From NCBI GenBank assembly GCA_028874075.1, contig JAPPLU010000093.1, positions 38,536-102,535 of the forward strand: DNA of 64,000 bases. The letters are read 5' to 3'. Position numbers and translations under genes: made by a program. Below the pieces are notes generated by a model. That model worked only from the letters and a program-made list of their open reading frames with translations. It did not search any database and was not told the DNA's origin. This DNA comes from Chloroflexota bacterium (lineage in GTDB: Bacteria; Chloroflexota; Dehalococcoidia; Lucifugimonadales; UBA3495). Below, one piece after another: positions 44,619-53,966 of the stretch; the first letter of the stretch is position 1; each line of letters begins with the position of its first letter.

Positions 44619-45131
44619 AGACTCCTTATTACTCCGCCAACGGTGCGATTCCGGGCGCCATAAGACGGCATTCCCGGAGGTTGCAGTGCGCCACTAGCGT
44701 AACTGCGGCATGGATATGCTGCAACCTTCTCCTGCACCAACGTATTGTAGAAACCTCTTTCGCTGCCAATGGGTCCGGCTTTGGCCCATGAACCGTTTAC
44801 TAGAGTGCTTGGAGACAACCTGCCGGTATCTGATTAAGAAACTATCGCAGGAATCCCTTCCCCCTTGACGGAGGAAGGTCAGTATGGGGATGAGATTCTT
44901 GCTTGAGGCTACGTGCCCAATGCAGGACTCGTACCGCTGGTCGAAGCAAGGCAAGGCCTTTACCACAATCGAAAGACCCTGGTGACACCTGCCTCTTGAT
45001 TCCCTGGCTAACGCTTCTCTACCATACTTCCATGGCGCATTCCGTACGTGGCCCCGTCCATCGTGAATCACCCCGCTCTCTGGGAAAGGGGGCGGAGGTG
45101 AGGGGGTCCCATTGGCTTTGCTCTAGCCAGT
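44619..45131. other. Intergenic region, no gene seen
   Basis: Upstream region of the betaine operon. No credible coding frame; an overlapping plus-strand frame from 44,903 is meaningful only in its last third (the IS630 remnant). Confidence 0.4.
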
Positions 45132-45284
45132 GGCTCAAAACGGCCCAAAATGGCCCGCTTGGTTTACCCCTTTTCTATCTGTGGAGCTCTGTGGAGCGGC
45201 CTGTTCTTGGTCCACCGGGGTCGTCTCCAACCTGTGTTTCAGCTACGAATCGGCCCAAAATGGCCCAAAATGGCCCAAAATGGC
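45132..45284 (+). repeat. Two clusters of the 10-bp direct repeat GGCCCAAAAT
   Basis: Three tandem GGCCCAAAAT units at 45252-45281 plus a partial unit, and a cluster of one diverged and one exact unit at 45132-45156 about 95 bases earlier. They lie between the betaine operon and an IS630 remnant. Too short and too few for CRISPR; could be protein-binding iterons or slippage. Confidence 0.6.
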
Positions 45285-45340
45285 GCGAATACAGAAAAAT
45301 TGCCCCGACTGAATGCCCGAAGGCAAGGCGCATCACCAGG

Positions 45341-45577
45341 CGGCCGGAGCTCCACTACAACCCCAGGCATGGTAGTTCGTTGAACCTGTCGGTGGTCGAG
45401 TTCTGCCTGCTGGCCCGGGCCTGTCTGCTGGGGCTCAGGTCCGATGGGGCCAGCCTGAAGCAGACGGTAAACGCCAATGTGTCCGAGCGCAACTCTACGG
45501 CGGTTGCCATCTACTTGAGCTTCGCCGCCAGGGACGCCAGGCGCGCACTCCACCAGCTTTACCTGTGTTATCCTTGA
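45341..45577 (+). pseudogene. IS630-family transposase, C-terminal remnant
   Basis: Translation of this frame reads ELHYNPRHGSSLNLSVVEF and later LLGLRSDGASLKQTVNANVSERN, YLSFAARDARRALHQLY. This matches the end of IS630/Tc1-type transposases, where the pattern is (F/L)HYTPKHGSWLNxxExE followed by W/ERN and DARxKLxRLY. The catalytic Glu region is altered (VVEF) and everything upstream of the final domain is absent, so it is an inactive relic. No inverted repeats are obvious around it. Confidence 0.7.
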
Positions 45578-45689
45578 TCTGACTGTGCGCCAGGTTACAC
45601 AGTCAAATGAACCCAATTCAGCCTGAATTAGTGGTAGCCCCAGTGCCAACTCTCAACACCGGCCAAATGGGGATATTCCCGAGGTGCGT

Positions 45690-46877
45690 ATGACTCCCAG
45701 GTCAGCGGACGTAGTAGTCGTTGGGGGCGGGGTCATCGGTTCCAGTATCGCCATGCACGCGGCTGCAGCAGGCGCTGGCCGGGTTTTGCTGCTGGAAAAG
45801 GATCATCTAGCCGGTGGGGCCACCGGCCGTTCCGGAGCCATGATCCGGGAGCATTACCTGCATCCCACCCTGGTGAGGATGGCCCAGGAGTCCAGCCAGC
45901 TATTTCAGAACTTCACCGAGATAATCGGAGGAGACGTTCGGTTCGTGCGGACCGGGCGTCTGATACTGCTGGCAGACTGGGATGAGGCGGCGGGCCGGGC
46001 CAATGCAGCCATGAATTGGGAATTGGGAGTGAATATCCAGACGCTTGCGCCGGCCGATATGGAAGCGCTGGTGCCGCAGATGTCCACCGATGACGTGGCC
46101 CTGGGACTGTACGAACCCGACTCGGGTTATGCCGATCCCATAGCCACCACCTATGCGTTTGCCCGGCGGGCCGCAGACCTGGGGGCAACTATTGTTCCTG
46201 GCAGCAAGGTCACTGGCTTCCAAGTTGCCGGCGGTCGCCTGACCGGTGTTGAGACAGAGTCGGGACTGGTTGAGACCGGGGCCGCGGTAGTGGCCGCTGG
46301 CCCTTGGACCAACTGGCTATCCGCGCCCCTGGGTGAACTGCTTCCAATCACTCCTCTCCGCGTTCAGATGGTCCACCTGCGGCGGCCGCCGACCCTCGAG
46401 TCCCTGACCCCCACCATCATCGACCAGACCAGCGGCTCCTACTACCGTTTGAACTCGGGGCTCTACACCCTTATGGGGGGAGAGGCGCCCGAGGATATGG
46501 GCGAGGTCGTCAATCCCGAATCCTATGGCCTGAATGCCGACCACGATACCATCACCCGCTACTGGCAGCGGGCCAGGCTGCGGTTCCCCGATTTCGCCGC
46601 CACCACTCCCCAGGGCGGCTACGGCTCGCTCTATGACATGACCCCCGACGGTAATCCCATTCTGGACAAGTCGCGGCACGTGGAGGGACTTTACTGGGCG
46701 GCTGGCTTCAGCGGGCACGGTTTCAAACTCTCTCCGGTGATTGGGAGGATGATGGCCGACCTCGTCCTGGCAGGGGACAGCACGGGTCACGATGTGGAGT
46801 CATTTAGCTCCCAGCGATTCGCGAAAGGTGAATCGCTGGCGCCCGACCACCCCTACCAGCTGCGGTCCCATCCGTAA
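45690..46877 (+). CDS. DAO-family FAD-dependent oxidoreductase (sarcosine/glycine oxidase-like)
   Basis: A 395-residue flavoprotein. The N-terminal FAD motif is VVVVGGGVIGSSIAMHAAAAG, then LLLEKDHLAGGATGRSGAMIREHYLHPTL, where Arg and His of GRSGAMIREHY are typical of the sarcosine-oxidase beta-subunit group. It ends with GGYGSLYDMTPDGNPILDK and LYWAAGFSGHGFKLSPVIGR. Such enzymes oxidise N-methylated or free amino acids. The nearby betaine-synthesis genes suggest sarcosine or dimethylglycine as possible substrates, but this is contextual only. ATG at 45690 with GAGG five bases upstream is preferred over GTG at 45684. Confidence 0.9.
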   Translation: MTPRSADVVVVGGGVIGSSIAMHAAAAGAGRVLLLEKDHLAGGATGRSGAMIREHYLHPTLVRMAQESSQLFQNFTEIIGGDVRFVRTGRLILLADWDEAAGRANAAMNWELGVNIQTLAPADMEALVPQMSTDDVALGLYEPDSGYADPIATTYAFARRAADLGATIVPGSKVTGFQVAGGRLTGVETESGLVETGAAVVAAGPWTNWLSAPLGELLPITPLRVQMVHLRRPPTLESLTPTIIDQTSGSYYRLNSGLYTLMGGEAPEDMGEVVNPESYGLNADHDTITRYWQRARLRFPDFAATTPQGGYGSLYDMTPDGNPILDKSRHVEGLYWAAGFSGHGFKLSPVIGRMMADLVLAGDSTGHDVESFSSQRFAKGESLAPDHPYQLRSHP

Positions 46878-47769
46878 CCGCTTCGTCTGCCGGCCTGGCA
46901 ACTTCGCCCGCCACCGGTGGTCGCTAGACAGGGGCGGCCTCAAACGGGCTTGGATTTGTGCATTCCCTTCCTCAGTCGGTGTCGCGCCACAAGTTCTTTC
47001 TACTCTCCCTGTCCGCTCCTCACCGGTCCCCTGCATACCTCGTACGCTTCCCCACGTGTACGGCGAAGGTAGCACGGGCCCCATCGCCCCAGGACTGCCC
47101 CGAAGCAGAGGCCTGCCCTCGGGAAAGTCAGGAGCACGGCGGGGCGGGGTTATACCGGCCGCCTGCTGGGCGCTGGCCCAATAGCGTTTCAATAAACAAA
47201 CCCCGCCGATAACCGAACTGAAGCCTGCGTTCGTCCGCTACACCTCCACTTCAAATCGGGCGCCCGTCGAGAGATAGCAGGCCCCTCCGACAGAACCCCG
47301 GGATGCTCCACCACCATCCCCTGGGAGCAGGTGGCCGTGGTTCGCCCTCCCAAGTCCACGGCAATGGTGGGACATTCCATTTCCTGGGATGAACCACCTT
47401 CCTGGCACGCTTCTTCCACCTATGGGGTGTTTGCTTCTCCTTTCACCCTACTGGTTTAACCGTTGCCTCACACATATTCCGAAACATGCCTGTATGTCGT
47501 AATAATTTGGGCTGTCAATGCTTCCAGTCTGGTTTCCAACTGCTGACTCATGAAGGATTGACATACTTGGCTTGCCAATGTGGATTTGTTCATCCAAACG
47601 CAGGATGGGCTTCCTGCCCAAACAGGGCGGGTAGCAAAGGTGAAAGTGTGGACAACGTGGCGGCCGTTGGCCAGGAAGTCCACTACGATTGAAACACGCC
47701 CCTTCCTTACAGGAAGGCGCCTTTGCTGTTTTGGCGCTCTCGCAAACTTCAGAGGAGGTTTAACCAGGT
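46878..47769. other. Intergenic region of about 890 bases, no gene seen
   Basis: No frame with a ribosome binding site and recognisable motif. A minus-strand stretch at about 47,380-47,250 reads IAVDLGGRTTATCSQGMVV, faintly like an actin-fold N-terminus, but is too short to call. A hairpin CCTTCCT/AGGAAGG lies near 47,703-47,719, some 50 bases before the binding-protein start. Confidence 0.4.
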
Positions 47770-49631
47770 ATGGTAAACGCTCGTTTTAGCCGGACCATGA
47801 GGCTATTGGCGCTCCCCGGGGTGCTGGTGTTGATCATGGCGATCGCATGTGGCACGTCCGCCCCTGAGGTGCCTGAAACGGCAGCCACTGGCTCAAGTAC
47901 GCAGGCTTCAGCCCAGCAGTCAGCCTCCCAACAGACTTCCTCGCAACCGGCGGCATCGCAACAGGGATCATCCCAGCAGAGCAAGGGGCAAGGGCAGGCG
48001 CAGGACTCGGCGCCGGCTGCCCCGCCGCCAGCTCGAGTTCTGGCGGCTGCCACGGCCACTCCTCTTCCGGCGGCCATCAGGGAAACGCCCAGCGAAGAGT
48101 CCACCGAAGGGTTTGTAGATTTTGACATCAAGGACCCGGTTATCGACCCCGACCGGTCCAGGCAGTCCGAGGGAAAGATGGTCCTTGCCTACCACACGGC
48201 CCTCAGCCCCAAGTGGTCCGACCCGCAGGTGGCGCCGGCCTCGCGCACGCCCTACTCCGCTTTCTTGCAGAACGTATTTGAACCCCTGATTGGGGCCATG
48301 CCCAATGGTCGGTTCGTGTATCTGCTGGCGGAAGACCTGGAGATGACGGACGACTTTATGAAAGCGACCTTCCGGCTTCGGTAGGGCATTACCTTCCACA
48401 ACGGCGAGCCGGTAACCACGGAGGATGTGCGGTTTTCCTACGAGAACTACAGCGGAGCCAACGCCGATATTTACCAGGATAAGACCGAGCGCATTGAAGT
48501 CGTTGACGAACGTACCATAACCTTCTACTTCAAGGAGCCTTTCATAGATTTCCTGGAGCTGTACGGCTCGGAAGCTTCAGGCGCGGGCTTCATCGTGCCC
48601 AAGGCCTACTACGAAGAGGTGGGACCGGAAGGGTTCATCGAGGCGCCCATCGGCGCAGGCCCTTACAAGATTGTAGGCCAGACCACCGGCCAGTCGGTAA
48701 CCATGGAGGCCTACGAGGACTACTGGCGCAAGGTCCCCAACATCAAGACAATTGAGACCAAGGGTGTGCTCGAACTGGCATCCCGGGTGGCGGCTCTGAA
48801 GACGGGCGAAGTGGATGTGGCCTACTTCGTCACCGGGGCGCTGCTGCAGGACGCCATAGAGGACCCCAACATCCAGATCGACCCCAACAACTCGGCGCCC
48901 TTCTGGCTGTTCTTCCCCGGCTACGAGGAACCGGACAGTCCCTTCCACGACAAGCGGGTCCGCGAAGCGGTGAGCCTGGCCATGGACCGGGAGTTCCTGT
49001 CGGCCACCGATACCTAGGGGCTGGCTATTCCCACCGGTAATTTCATTCCCCCCGAAAAGGCGACTACCTGGACCGACCGGTGCCCGAATATAACGTTGAA
49101 AGGGCCAAGCAGTTGATGGCGGAAGCGGGATACGCCGACGGCTTTGAGATCGACGCCTTCACTCCTTTCCCGCCGGTGTTCTCCCTGGCCGAGCGTATCA
49201 TGGACTCGCTGCGGGAAATCGGGATCAAGAGTGAGTAGAACGTGACCCAGCGTCCGGTGTTCCTGAGCATGCTGCGTGATCACCGGGAGGGCTTCCCCGG
49301 CGTGCAGATAGCCTTCTCCATTTCCACCGGGCCGCCCAACGCCGCGGGTTACTTCCGGGCCTTCGGGCTCTGCCAGTAGGGTTCGTCGGTTATCTGCGAT
49401 GACCACATCGATGCCAAAATGTCGGAGTTCGAGGTGAGCCTGGACCTGGAAGAGCGGTCCCAGTTCGTGGAAGAGTTACAGGCCTACATACTGGACGAGT
49501 TCATCTTCGTGCCGGTGTACATCAACGCCTTTGCCATGGGAGCGGGCCCCAAGATCAAGGGTGATATCGCCGACTACTTCGTGGTATCCACGTCGCTGTT
49601 CCCGTATGAGGACATTGAGATAAACCCGTAG
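47770..49631 (+). pseudogene. Peptide/nickel ABC transporter substrate-binding lipoprotein, broken by four amber codons and a one-base deletion
   Basis: A solute-binding protein (SBP_bac_5 type). The N-terminus is a lipoprotein signal (hydrophobic core ending MAIAC, about residue 27), then a Ser/Gln/Pro linker, LSPKWSDPQVAPASRTPYSAFLQNVFEPLI, and FHNGEPVTTEDVRFSYENY. Later come AYEDYWRKVPNI and VREAVSLAMDREFL. In-frame TAG codons occur at 48382, 49015, 49235 and 49374. At about 49057-49060 a G appears lost from a GGG run, since the frame must change to read GDYLDRPVPEYNVERAKQL. Between the lesions the coding signal is excellent, so the damage is recent or a consensus error. Genes for the two permeases follow. 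Intact pieces run 47770-48384, 48427-49017 and 49419-49631. Confidence 0.88.
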
Positions 49632-49642
49632 CACGAAGGTTG

Positions 49643-49668
49643 GGGGCGCCTGCTCCATCCGGCGCCCC
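49643..49668 (+). terminator. Hairpin after the binding-protein gene
   Basis: GGGGCGCC at 49643-49650 pairs with GGCGCCCC at 49661-49668 (10-base loop), 11 bases after the stop. No T tract; may lower expression of the permeases relative to the binding protein, a common arrangement. Confidence 0.45.
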
Positions 49669-49814
49669 TCGCCCGGGCCATTGCAGTTACCGCAGTTTTG
49701 AACGTGAACGTTGGGAACTAATCCGAACCGTTCGAGGTTCCTGCATTCGCGAGTGCGGTGGGTGTCCTCAATCAAGCGCGTAGCTTTGTTTCGGGGCACA
49801 GGACCGGAGGTAAT

Positions 49815-50750
49815 GTGAAGACCTTCATTGCCAAGAGGCTCTTTTCCAGCCTCGTCACCCTGGTGGTGTTGAGCATGATCATATTCGTCCTGGTGCGGGC
49901 ATCGGGCAACCCGGCCGAGTTGCTGTACGAATACCCGGGGGCGCGGGAAGAGGACATTGCCAGGCAGACTGAGGCGTGGGGTCTCAACAAGTCATGGCCG
50001 GAACAGTACGCCTCCTTCCTCTGGAATATAGCCCGCTTCGACTATGGGGAGTCCTTCCAGTACGGCACTTCGGTCCGGTCCCTGTACTTCGACCGTCTGC
50101 CCAACTCGCTGCTGCTGGCATTCTGGGCATTCATCATATTCATGGCCATCGGTATACCGTTAGGGATAATGTCGGCGGTGAAAGTGGACTCCTGGTGGGA
50201 CAGTTTCGGCAAGACCTTTGCCCTGCTGGGATTATCGGTCCCATCCTTTTTCGTCGCTCTGCTGCTGGTGCTGTTATTCGGGGTCAAGCTGGAATGGCTT
50301 CCCTTCCTGGGCAAGCCGGAGGGGTTCTTTGACTGGCGGCACCTGGTGCTGCCGTCCCTGGCACTGGGCTGGTTCTTCTCCGGGGCAATGCTGCGCCTTA
50401 CCCGCTCCAGCATGCTGGAAGTTCTGGGCAGCGAGTACATCAAGCTGTGCCGGCTTAAGGGTCTGCCGGAGACGGTCGTGATCGTCAAGCACGCCCTGAA
50501 GAATTCCTTCATCCCGGTGCTGACCCTGGCCGCGGTAAACCTGGTGGTGATGATCAACGTGGCGGTGGTGGTGGAGGTTGTATTCTCCTGGCCGGGCATC
50601 GGCCGCCTTCTTTACGACGGGCTGATAAACCGGGACTTCCCCCTGGTGCAGGGCGTGGTGGTAATGGCCGGGGTGATGATTGTTAGTACCAACTTTATGG
50701 TGGATGTTCTGTACGGTTACCTTGACCCCAGAATACGTTTGACCAGGTAG
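49815..50750 (+). CDS. Peptide ABC transporter permease, DppB/OppB type
   Basis: A permease of about 311 residues. It starts VKTFIAKRLFSSLVTLVVLSMIIFVLVR, has WGLNKSWPEQYASFLWNIARFDYGES and the six-helix core, and the EAA-like cytoplasmic loop SEYIKLCRLKGLPETVVIVKHALKN. It ends with PGIGRLLYDGLINRDFPLVQG and the DPRIR C-terminus. All are standard for DppB. I choose GTG 49815 because GGAGG lies directly upstream; the frame is open 19 codons further. It is complete although both the binding protein and the partner DppC are broken, so the transporter cannot work as encoded. Confidence 0.92.
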   Translation: MKTFIAKRLFSSLVTLVVLSMIIFVLVRASGNPAELLYEYPGAREEDIARQTEAWGLNKSWPEQYASFLWNIARFDYGESFQYGTSVRSLYFDRLPNSLLLAFWAFIIFMAIGIPLGIMSAVKVDSWWDSFGKTFALLGLSVPSFFVALLLVLLFGVKLEWLPFLGKPEGFFDWRHLVLPSLALGWFFSGAMLRLTRSSMLEVLGSEYIKLCRLKGLPETVVIVKHALKNSFIPVLTLAAVNLVVMINVAVVVEVVFSWPGIGRLLYDGLINRDFPLVQGVVVMAGVMIVSTNFMVDVLYGYLDPRIRLTR

Positions 50751-50758
50751 GTAGCAAA

Positions 50759-51184
50759 ATGGCAAGTGACCAGGTACTGATAACTTCTCCACCCACCGGG
50801 GTGGAGCAGGTCGCGACAATAGCCAACCGTTCGTGGGGCATCCTGAAGGAGGCGCCCAAGCTGCCCGTGGGGATTATCCTGTTTGTGGCCCTGGTGGCCA
50901 TTTTCGCTCCCCTGCTGGCCCCACACGACTCCGAGACGTCGGTTAAGCCCATCGAAATCTTTGAGCCGGCGGTCTTTGCCCGCGGCTCGTGGAATACGCC
51001 GCTGGACACCGATTTCCAGGGCCGCGACATCCTGAGCCGCCTGATATACGGCGCCAGAACCTCCCTGATCATCGGGCCGCTGGGCACGGTATTCGCCGGC
51101 ATGCTGGGGGTAACCCTGGGTATCGTGTCCCGAATGCGGTGTCAGTCACCACCGGAACGGGAGTGCATCTCCCAACCTGCTTGA
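50759..51184 (+). pseudogene. Peptide ABC transporter permease, DppC type, truncated
   Basis: Begins like a normal DppC: a leader, then LPVGIILFVALVAIFAPLLAPHD, and the LDTDFQGRDILSRLIYGARTSLIIGPLGTVFAGMLGVTLGIVS stretch. After residue about 126 (near 51,137) the sequence becomes unrelated and stops 15 codons later, so the last four membrane helices and the EAA loop are missing. The break abuts the scrambled 51.2-52.9 kb segment, which points to an insertion or deletion. It starts eight bases after the DppB stop. Confidence 0.85.
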
Positions 51185-51876
51185 ACTGGCGTTACTCGCG
51201 GTAGGAGAGGATGTGTTATTCCTGGACGGGCGAGAACTGGCTGGCAGTGGAATCATCGCCAGCGAAACTGCCCCGAAAGAAGGAAGAACCTGGCCGGCAA
51301 CAGAGGTCAACACCCAGTTCAGTCCAGTCAGCCTCAGGCGGATGACCTCTGTTGCTCATTTGGAAGACTTGCAGAGGGAGAACAGGTCCCTCGCCGATTC
51401 CCCAGGAGTTCGGGAAGGCTGGCTGGGTGTCTCTCCGTTGCTCCTTCCCGCCCCTGGAAAACTCGGCTGCGTTGCTGGCCGGTTGCTCTCGGCGGTCGGG
51501 GGGCTGATAGCTCCCAGTCGTGGCCATCCCGTCCTTCAAAGCCACACCGGCGGCAGCGCAACGGTCCCCCATCGTCAGCCTCCAGTCCAACCAGTCAGCT
51601 TTATGTTTCCGGCCGGGGGCCAGCCCCGGGTGGGCCAGGTAGGCGTTGGCCTCCGTAGCCGCCTGGCGGATGGCGCCGCCGCTCCGCTATTTTCCTTTTC
51701 TTGGAGGACTGTGTTGGCAGCTCGCCATCTTGCCTTGTAACCGCCCCAGCATGTCGGCAGGCTACCTTGCTGCCGCCTGCCCGATCTACTGGAAGTCGCC
51801 TCTTCATACTTTCCCCGTAACTCAGGGTTGGGCTGACGCCCGCTCACTCCATGGCCGTCAACCTTCCCCACGCCCG
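51185..51876. other. Region of unclear content after the DppC break
   Basis: Open frames on both strands lack clear starts. A minus-strand frame near 51,650-51,216 reads YLAHPGLAPGRKHKADWLDW and MGDRCAAAGVALKDGMATTG and may be part of a gene, but I do not recognise it. Probably foreign or rearranged DNA. Confidence 0.3.
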
Positions 51877-52365
51877 TCAACTCCCCGCACTGGCGTCCGG
51901 CTCGTAACGCACTCCCCCATCCGTCCCCGGCTCGCACCGTGGGTTCACCTTCCGAAGCACGAAACTCCCATCCAGCCCAGTCCCCACACGCGGAATCACA
52001 AGCCGGTCCCTCACTTCCGCCCGCACGGCCAACCCCACCTTCCTGGCCCAGAACAGCGGCACCCGTAGCACAGTTTCCGCGCCCTCCTTTCCCGCGCCAG
52101 CAAGACTTCCGTCGGTGGCTTCGCCGCCTCGAACAGGTTGCTTCGTCGCATGAAAAGTTTCCGCAAGGGCCCTGCCCTGCCCATTCACCACCGTAGCCAG
52201 ACCACTCCGCCCAAAGAACTCGTCCTCGCTTACGCTCACCGTCAAGTCCGAAGTTCGGTCCATTCCCATCCCGCTCGCCCCGCTATTCCCCCATAATCTC
52301 CCGACGTGGGCTGACCCAGCCTGAACACCGCCTAGTAAGTCCCGTATTTCGCCGGTGGTTCTCAC
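51877..52365 (-). CDS. Hypothetical protein, second of an overlapping pair
   Basis: A 162-codon frame starting with GTG, whose GTGA overlaps the stop of the frame upstream. That favours real coding. It contains TSDLTVSVSEDEFFGRSGLA and AVRAEVRDRLVIPRVGTGLD. Codon use is G-rich at third positions (GGG, GTG, CGG frequent), unlike the C-rich neighbours, suggesting foreign origin. I do not recognise a family. Confidence 0.35.
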   Translation of the reverse strand: MRTTGEIRDLLGGVQAGSAHVGRLWGNSGASGMGMDRTSDLTVSVSEDEFFGRSGLATVVNGQGRALAETFHATKQPVRGGEATDGSLAGAGKEGAETVLRVPLFWARKVGLAVRAEVRDRLVIPRVGTGLDGSFVLRKVNPRCEPGTDGGVRYEPDASAGS

Positions 52366-52919
52366 GTTTCGCACCCCTCTAGCGCAACCGGCCCGCCCAG
52401 TTCCCAAAACTGTTGATCCTCCTCCCTCCGGTTCAAACCATGACCCACCTCCACCCTGCCCGCCCGAATATCCAAATGCACCACCGCCAGCGCGAGGATA
52501 TCATTCATAGACTCACTGGCAGTAACCAGGGCAGTATCCTCCGTCCCCCAAAACAGCGACTGGCCCCCGCACCCCTGAAAATAGTCACGGCACCGTGGCT
52601 AGGTATCAAACCCCTCCCGCCGCACACGTCCAACTTCGCCGTGAGACATCGACCGCCACACTCCGAAATCCCACCTACGCCCCTCCGTAGCTCCCCCGTG
52701 CCACAGCCCCACAAACGTCCCCACCGCAAAATATTTAGGAATCGTGTATTGCATGTACAGCCGTGAACAATCCCGCCCAGCCAAGCTAACGTGCTCCTCC
52801 CACGTATGCACCCTTACCTGACCCCGTCCCAACACCACTTCAACCCGATAATCCTTGTCTGTCTCCGGCGCATCCTCCCGCCGCACCGTCGAGGGAAAAT
52901 CGAAGGTAACGTAGACCAA
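52362..52919 (-). CDS. Hypothetical protein interrupted by an amber codon
   Basis: Minus-strand frame starting TTG at 52919 (VYVTFDFPSTVRREDAPETD; later HVSLAGRDCSRLYMQYTIPKYF). It reaches TAG at 52599-52601 and continues in the same frame (SLFWGTEDTALVTASESMND, ILALAVVHLDIRAGRVEVG) to TGA 52362, where it overlaps the next frame. No family is recognised. The beginning borders the histidine-kinase remnant on the other strand, so the 5' end may be cut. Confidence 0.35.
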
Positions 52920-53402
52920 TGGGGCGACAACTATCTTTTCCTCGCCTACTATCCGGGTGTGGCCGCCTTCGCGGTGGTCTCTTCCTTGTTCTCCCTAGTC
53001 CTGGCCTGGACCGCGGTGGTAGCGGCGGTGTACGTCGGGGTTTGCGTTCAGGTAGGTCCCGGCTTGGATCTGGGCGCCGGGGCGGGAATAAGCTGGCCGG
53101 ACGGCTGCCGACGATGTATCTGATAGCCCTGTCCATCAACCTGATATCCCGGTTCGGCCGGGCTCGACTGCAGCCGGCGACGGAGGGAGAGCGTCGGATG
53201 CTGCAGGAGCATATTGACCTCTCGCAGTCCATCCATGACACTGTGGTCCAGGCTCCCTACATTATCGGCCTCGGGATAGACGGCGTTGTCAGGTTAGCTG
53301 GTGACTCCAATACCTGGCTGGTGGAGCGGCTGAACGCGACTGCGGAGTTGTCGAAGTCGGCCACGTGGGAGCTGCGACGCTCCATCGACACGGGGATCCT
53401 CG
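52899..53402 (+). pseudogene. NarL-group sensor histidine kinase, truncated and frameshifted
   Basis: The plus strand first reads QWGDNYLFLAYYPGVAAFAVV with two membrane helices (VLAWTAVVAAVYVGVCVQVG). Near 53,081-53,091 it must change frame to continue as MYLIALSINLISRFGRARL and the phospho-acceptor region LSQSIHDTVVQAPYIIGLGI (His in SIHDT). It then runs to SKSATWELRRSIDTG, where HisKA_3 kinases of Chloroflexi have a WxLRxPIDxG motif. The whole ATPase domain that should follow is missing; instead the sequence passes directly into a response regulator. The N-terminus also looks cut. This is a dead kinase. Confidence 0.7.
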
Positions 53403-53915
53403 GTCCGCGAGACGCGGCCTGACATGGTCGTCATGGACCTGTTTATGCCCGACAAGGACGGAGTGCAAGCGTGCCAGGAGGTTCTGGAGTTGCTGACCGA
53501 TACCAGGGTGCTGGCGCTTACCGCCTCCGGCGATGGGGATGAAGTGATGCGGGCCGTGGCAGCTGGGCCTGCGGGCTTCGTCTGGAAGCTCACTGAGGAC
53601 AGCGAGTTGGTCGACGCGGTGCTGAAAGTGGCGGCTGGCAGTTTGATAGTGCTGGAAGGCGCGGTGATTCGGGCGTTCAGGCTGCTGGGCGACAGCGCCT
53701 CTTTGCGCCCGGCATTGGGCCGGGTGACGAAAAGAGCGCAAAAGGTCCTGACCTGGTTCGCGGCGGGAAATCGTATGCTGAAGTGCACGAGGAGCTGGGG
53801 CCAGCAGGTGACCGTGCATAATGCCATCTACCGAGTGCAGAACAAGCTGGGCGTAATTTCCTGCTAGGAAGTGGTCGTGTGGCCATTCCGCAACGGTCTC
53901 CTGGATGATGAGTAG
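53403..53915 (+). pseudogene. NarL-family response regulator, N-terminally deleted and with an amber codon
   Basis: The frame opens VRETRPDMVVMDLFMPDKDG with the phospho-acceptor Asp in VMDLFMPD, but the first acidic strand (the usual DDH region) is absent because of the deletion from the kinase. It continues with RVLALTASGDGDEVMRAVAAG and a C-terminal LuxR/NarL helix-turn-helix (VTVHNAIYRVQNKLGV). A TAG at 53865 interrupts it; reading through gives EVVVWPFRNGLLDDE and a normal stop at 53913. CAG to TAG is the likely change, since KQE/Q-E-I-V-V-W is common here. Confidence 0.7.
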
Positions 53916-53966
53916 TGGCCTCAGAGCCCCTGAGACTGAGAGAGACGGAAAATGGAGGAGTGGATT

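Noticed and set aside
45132..45284. CRISPR array
   Set aside because: Repeat unit is only 10 bases, directly tandem, without spacers, and no cas genes are present.
44903..45577. A 224-codon gene
   Set aside because: Only the last third is meaningful (IS630 end); the beginning is repeat sequence and random codons.
46792..47184. Overlapping frames on both strands after the DAO gene
   Set aside because: No ribosome binding site, no motif, and an unusual Arg/Pro/Gly composition typical of chance frames.
47249..47380. MreB/actin-fold gene start on the minus strand
   Set aside because: Only about 25 residues look similar and nothing downstream continues the fold.
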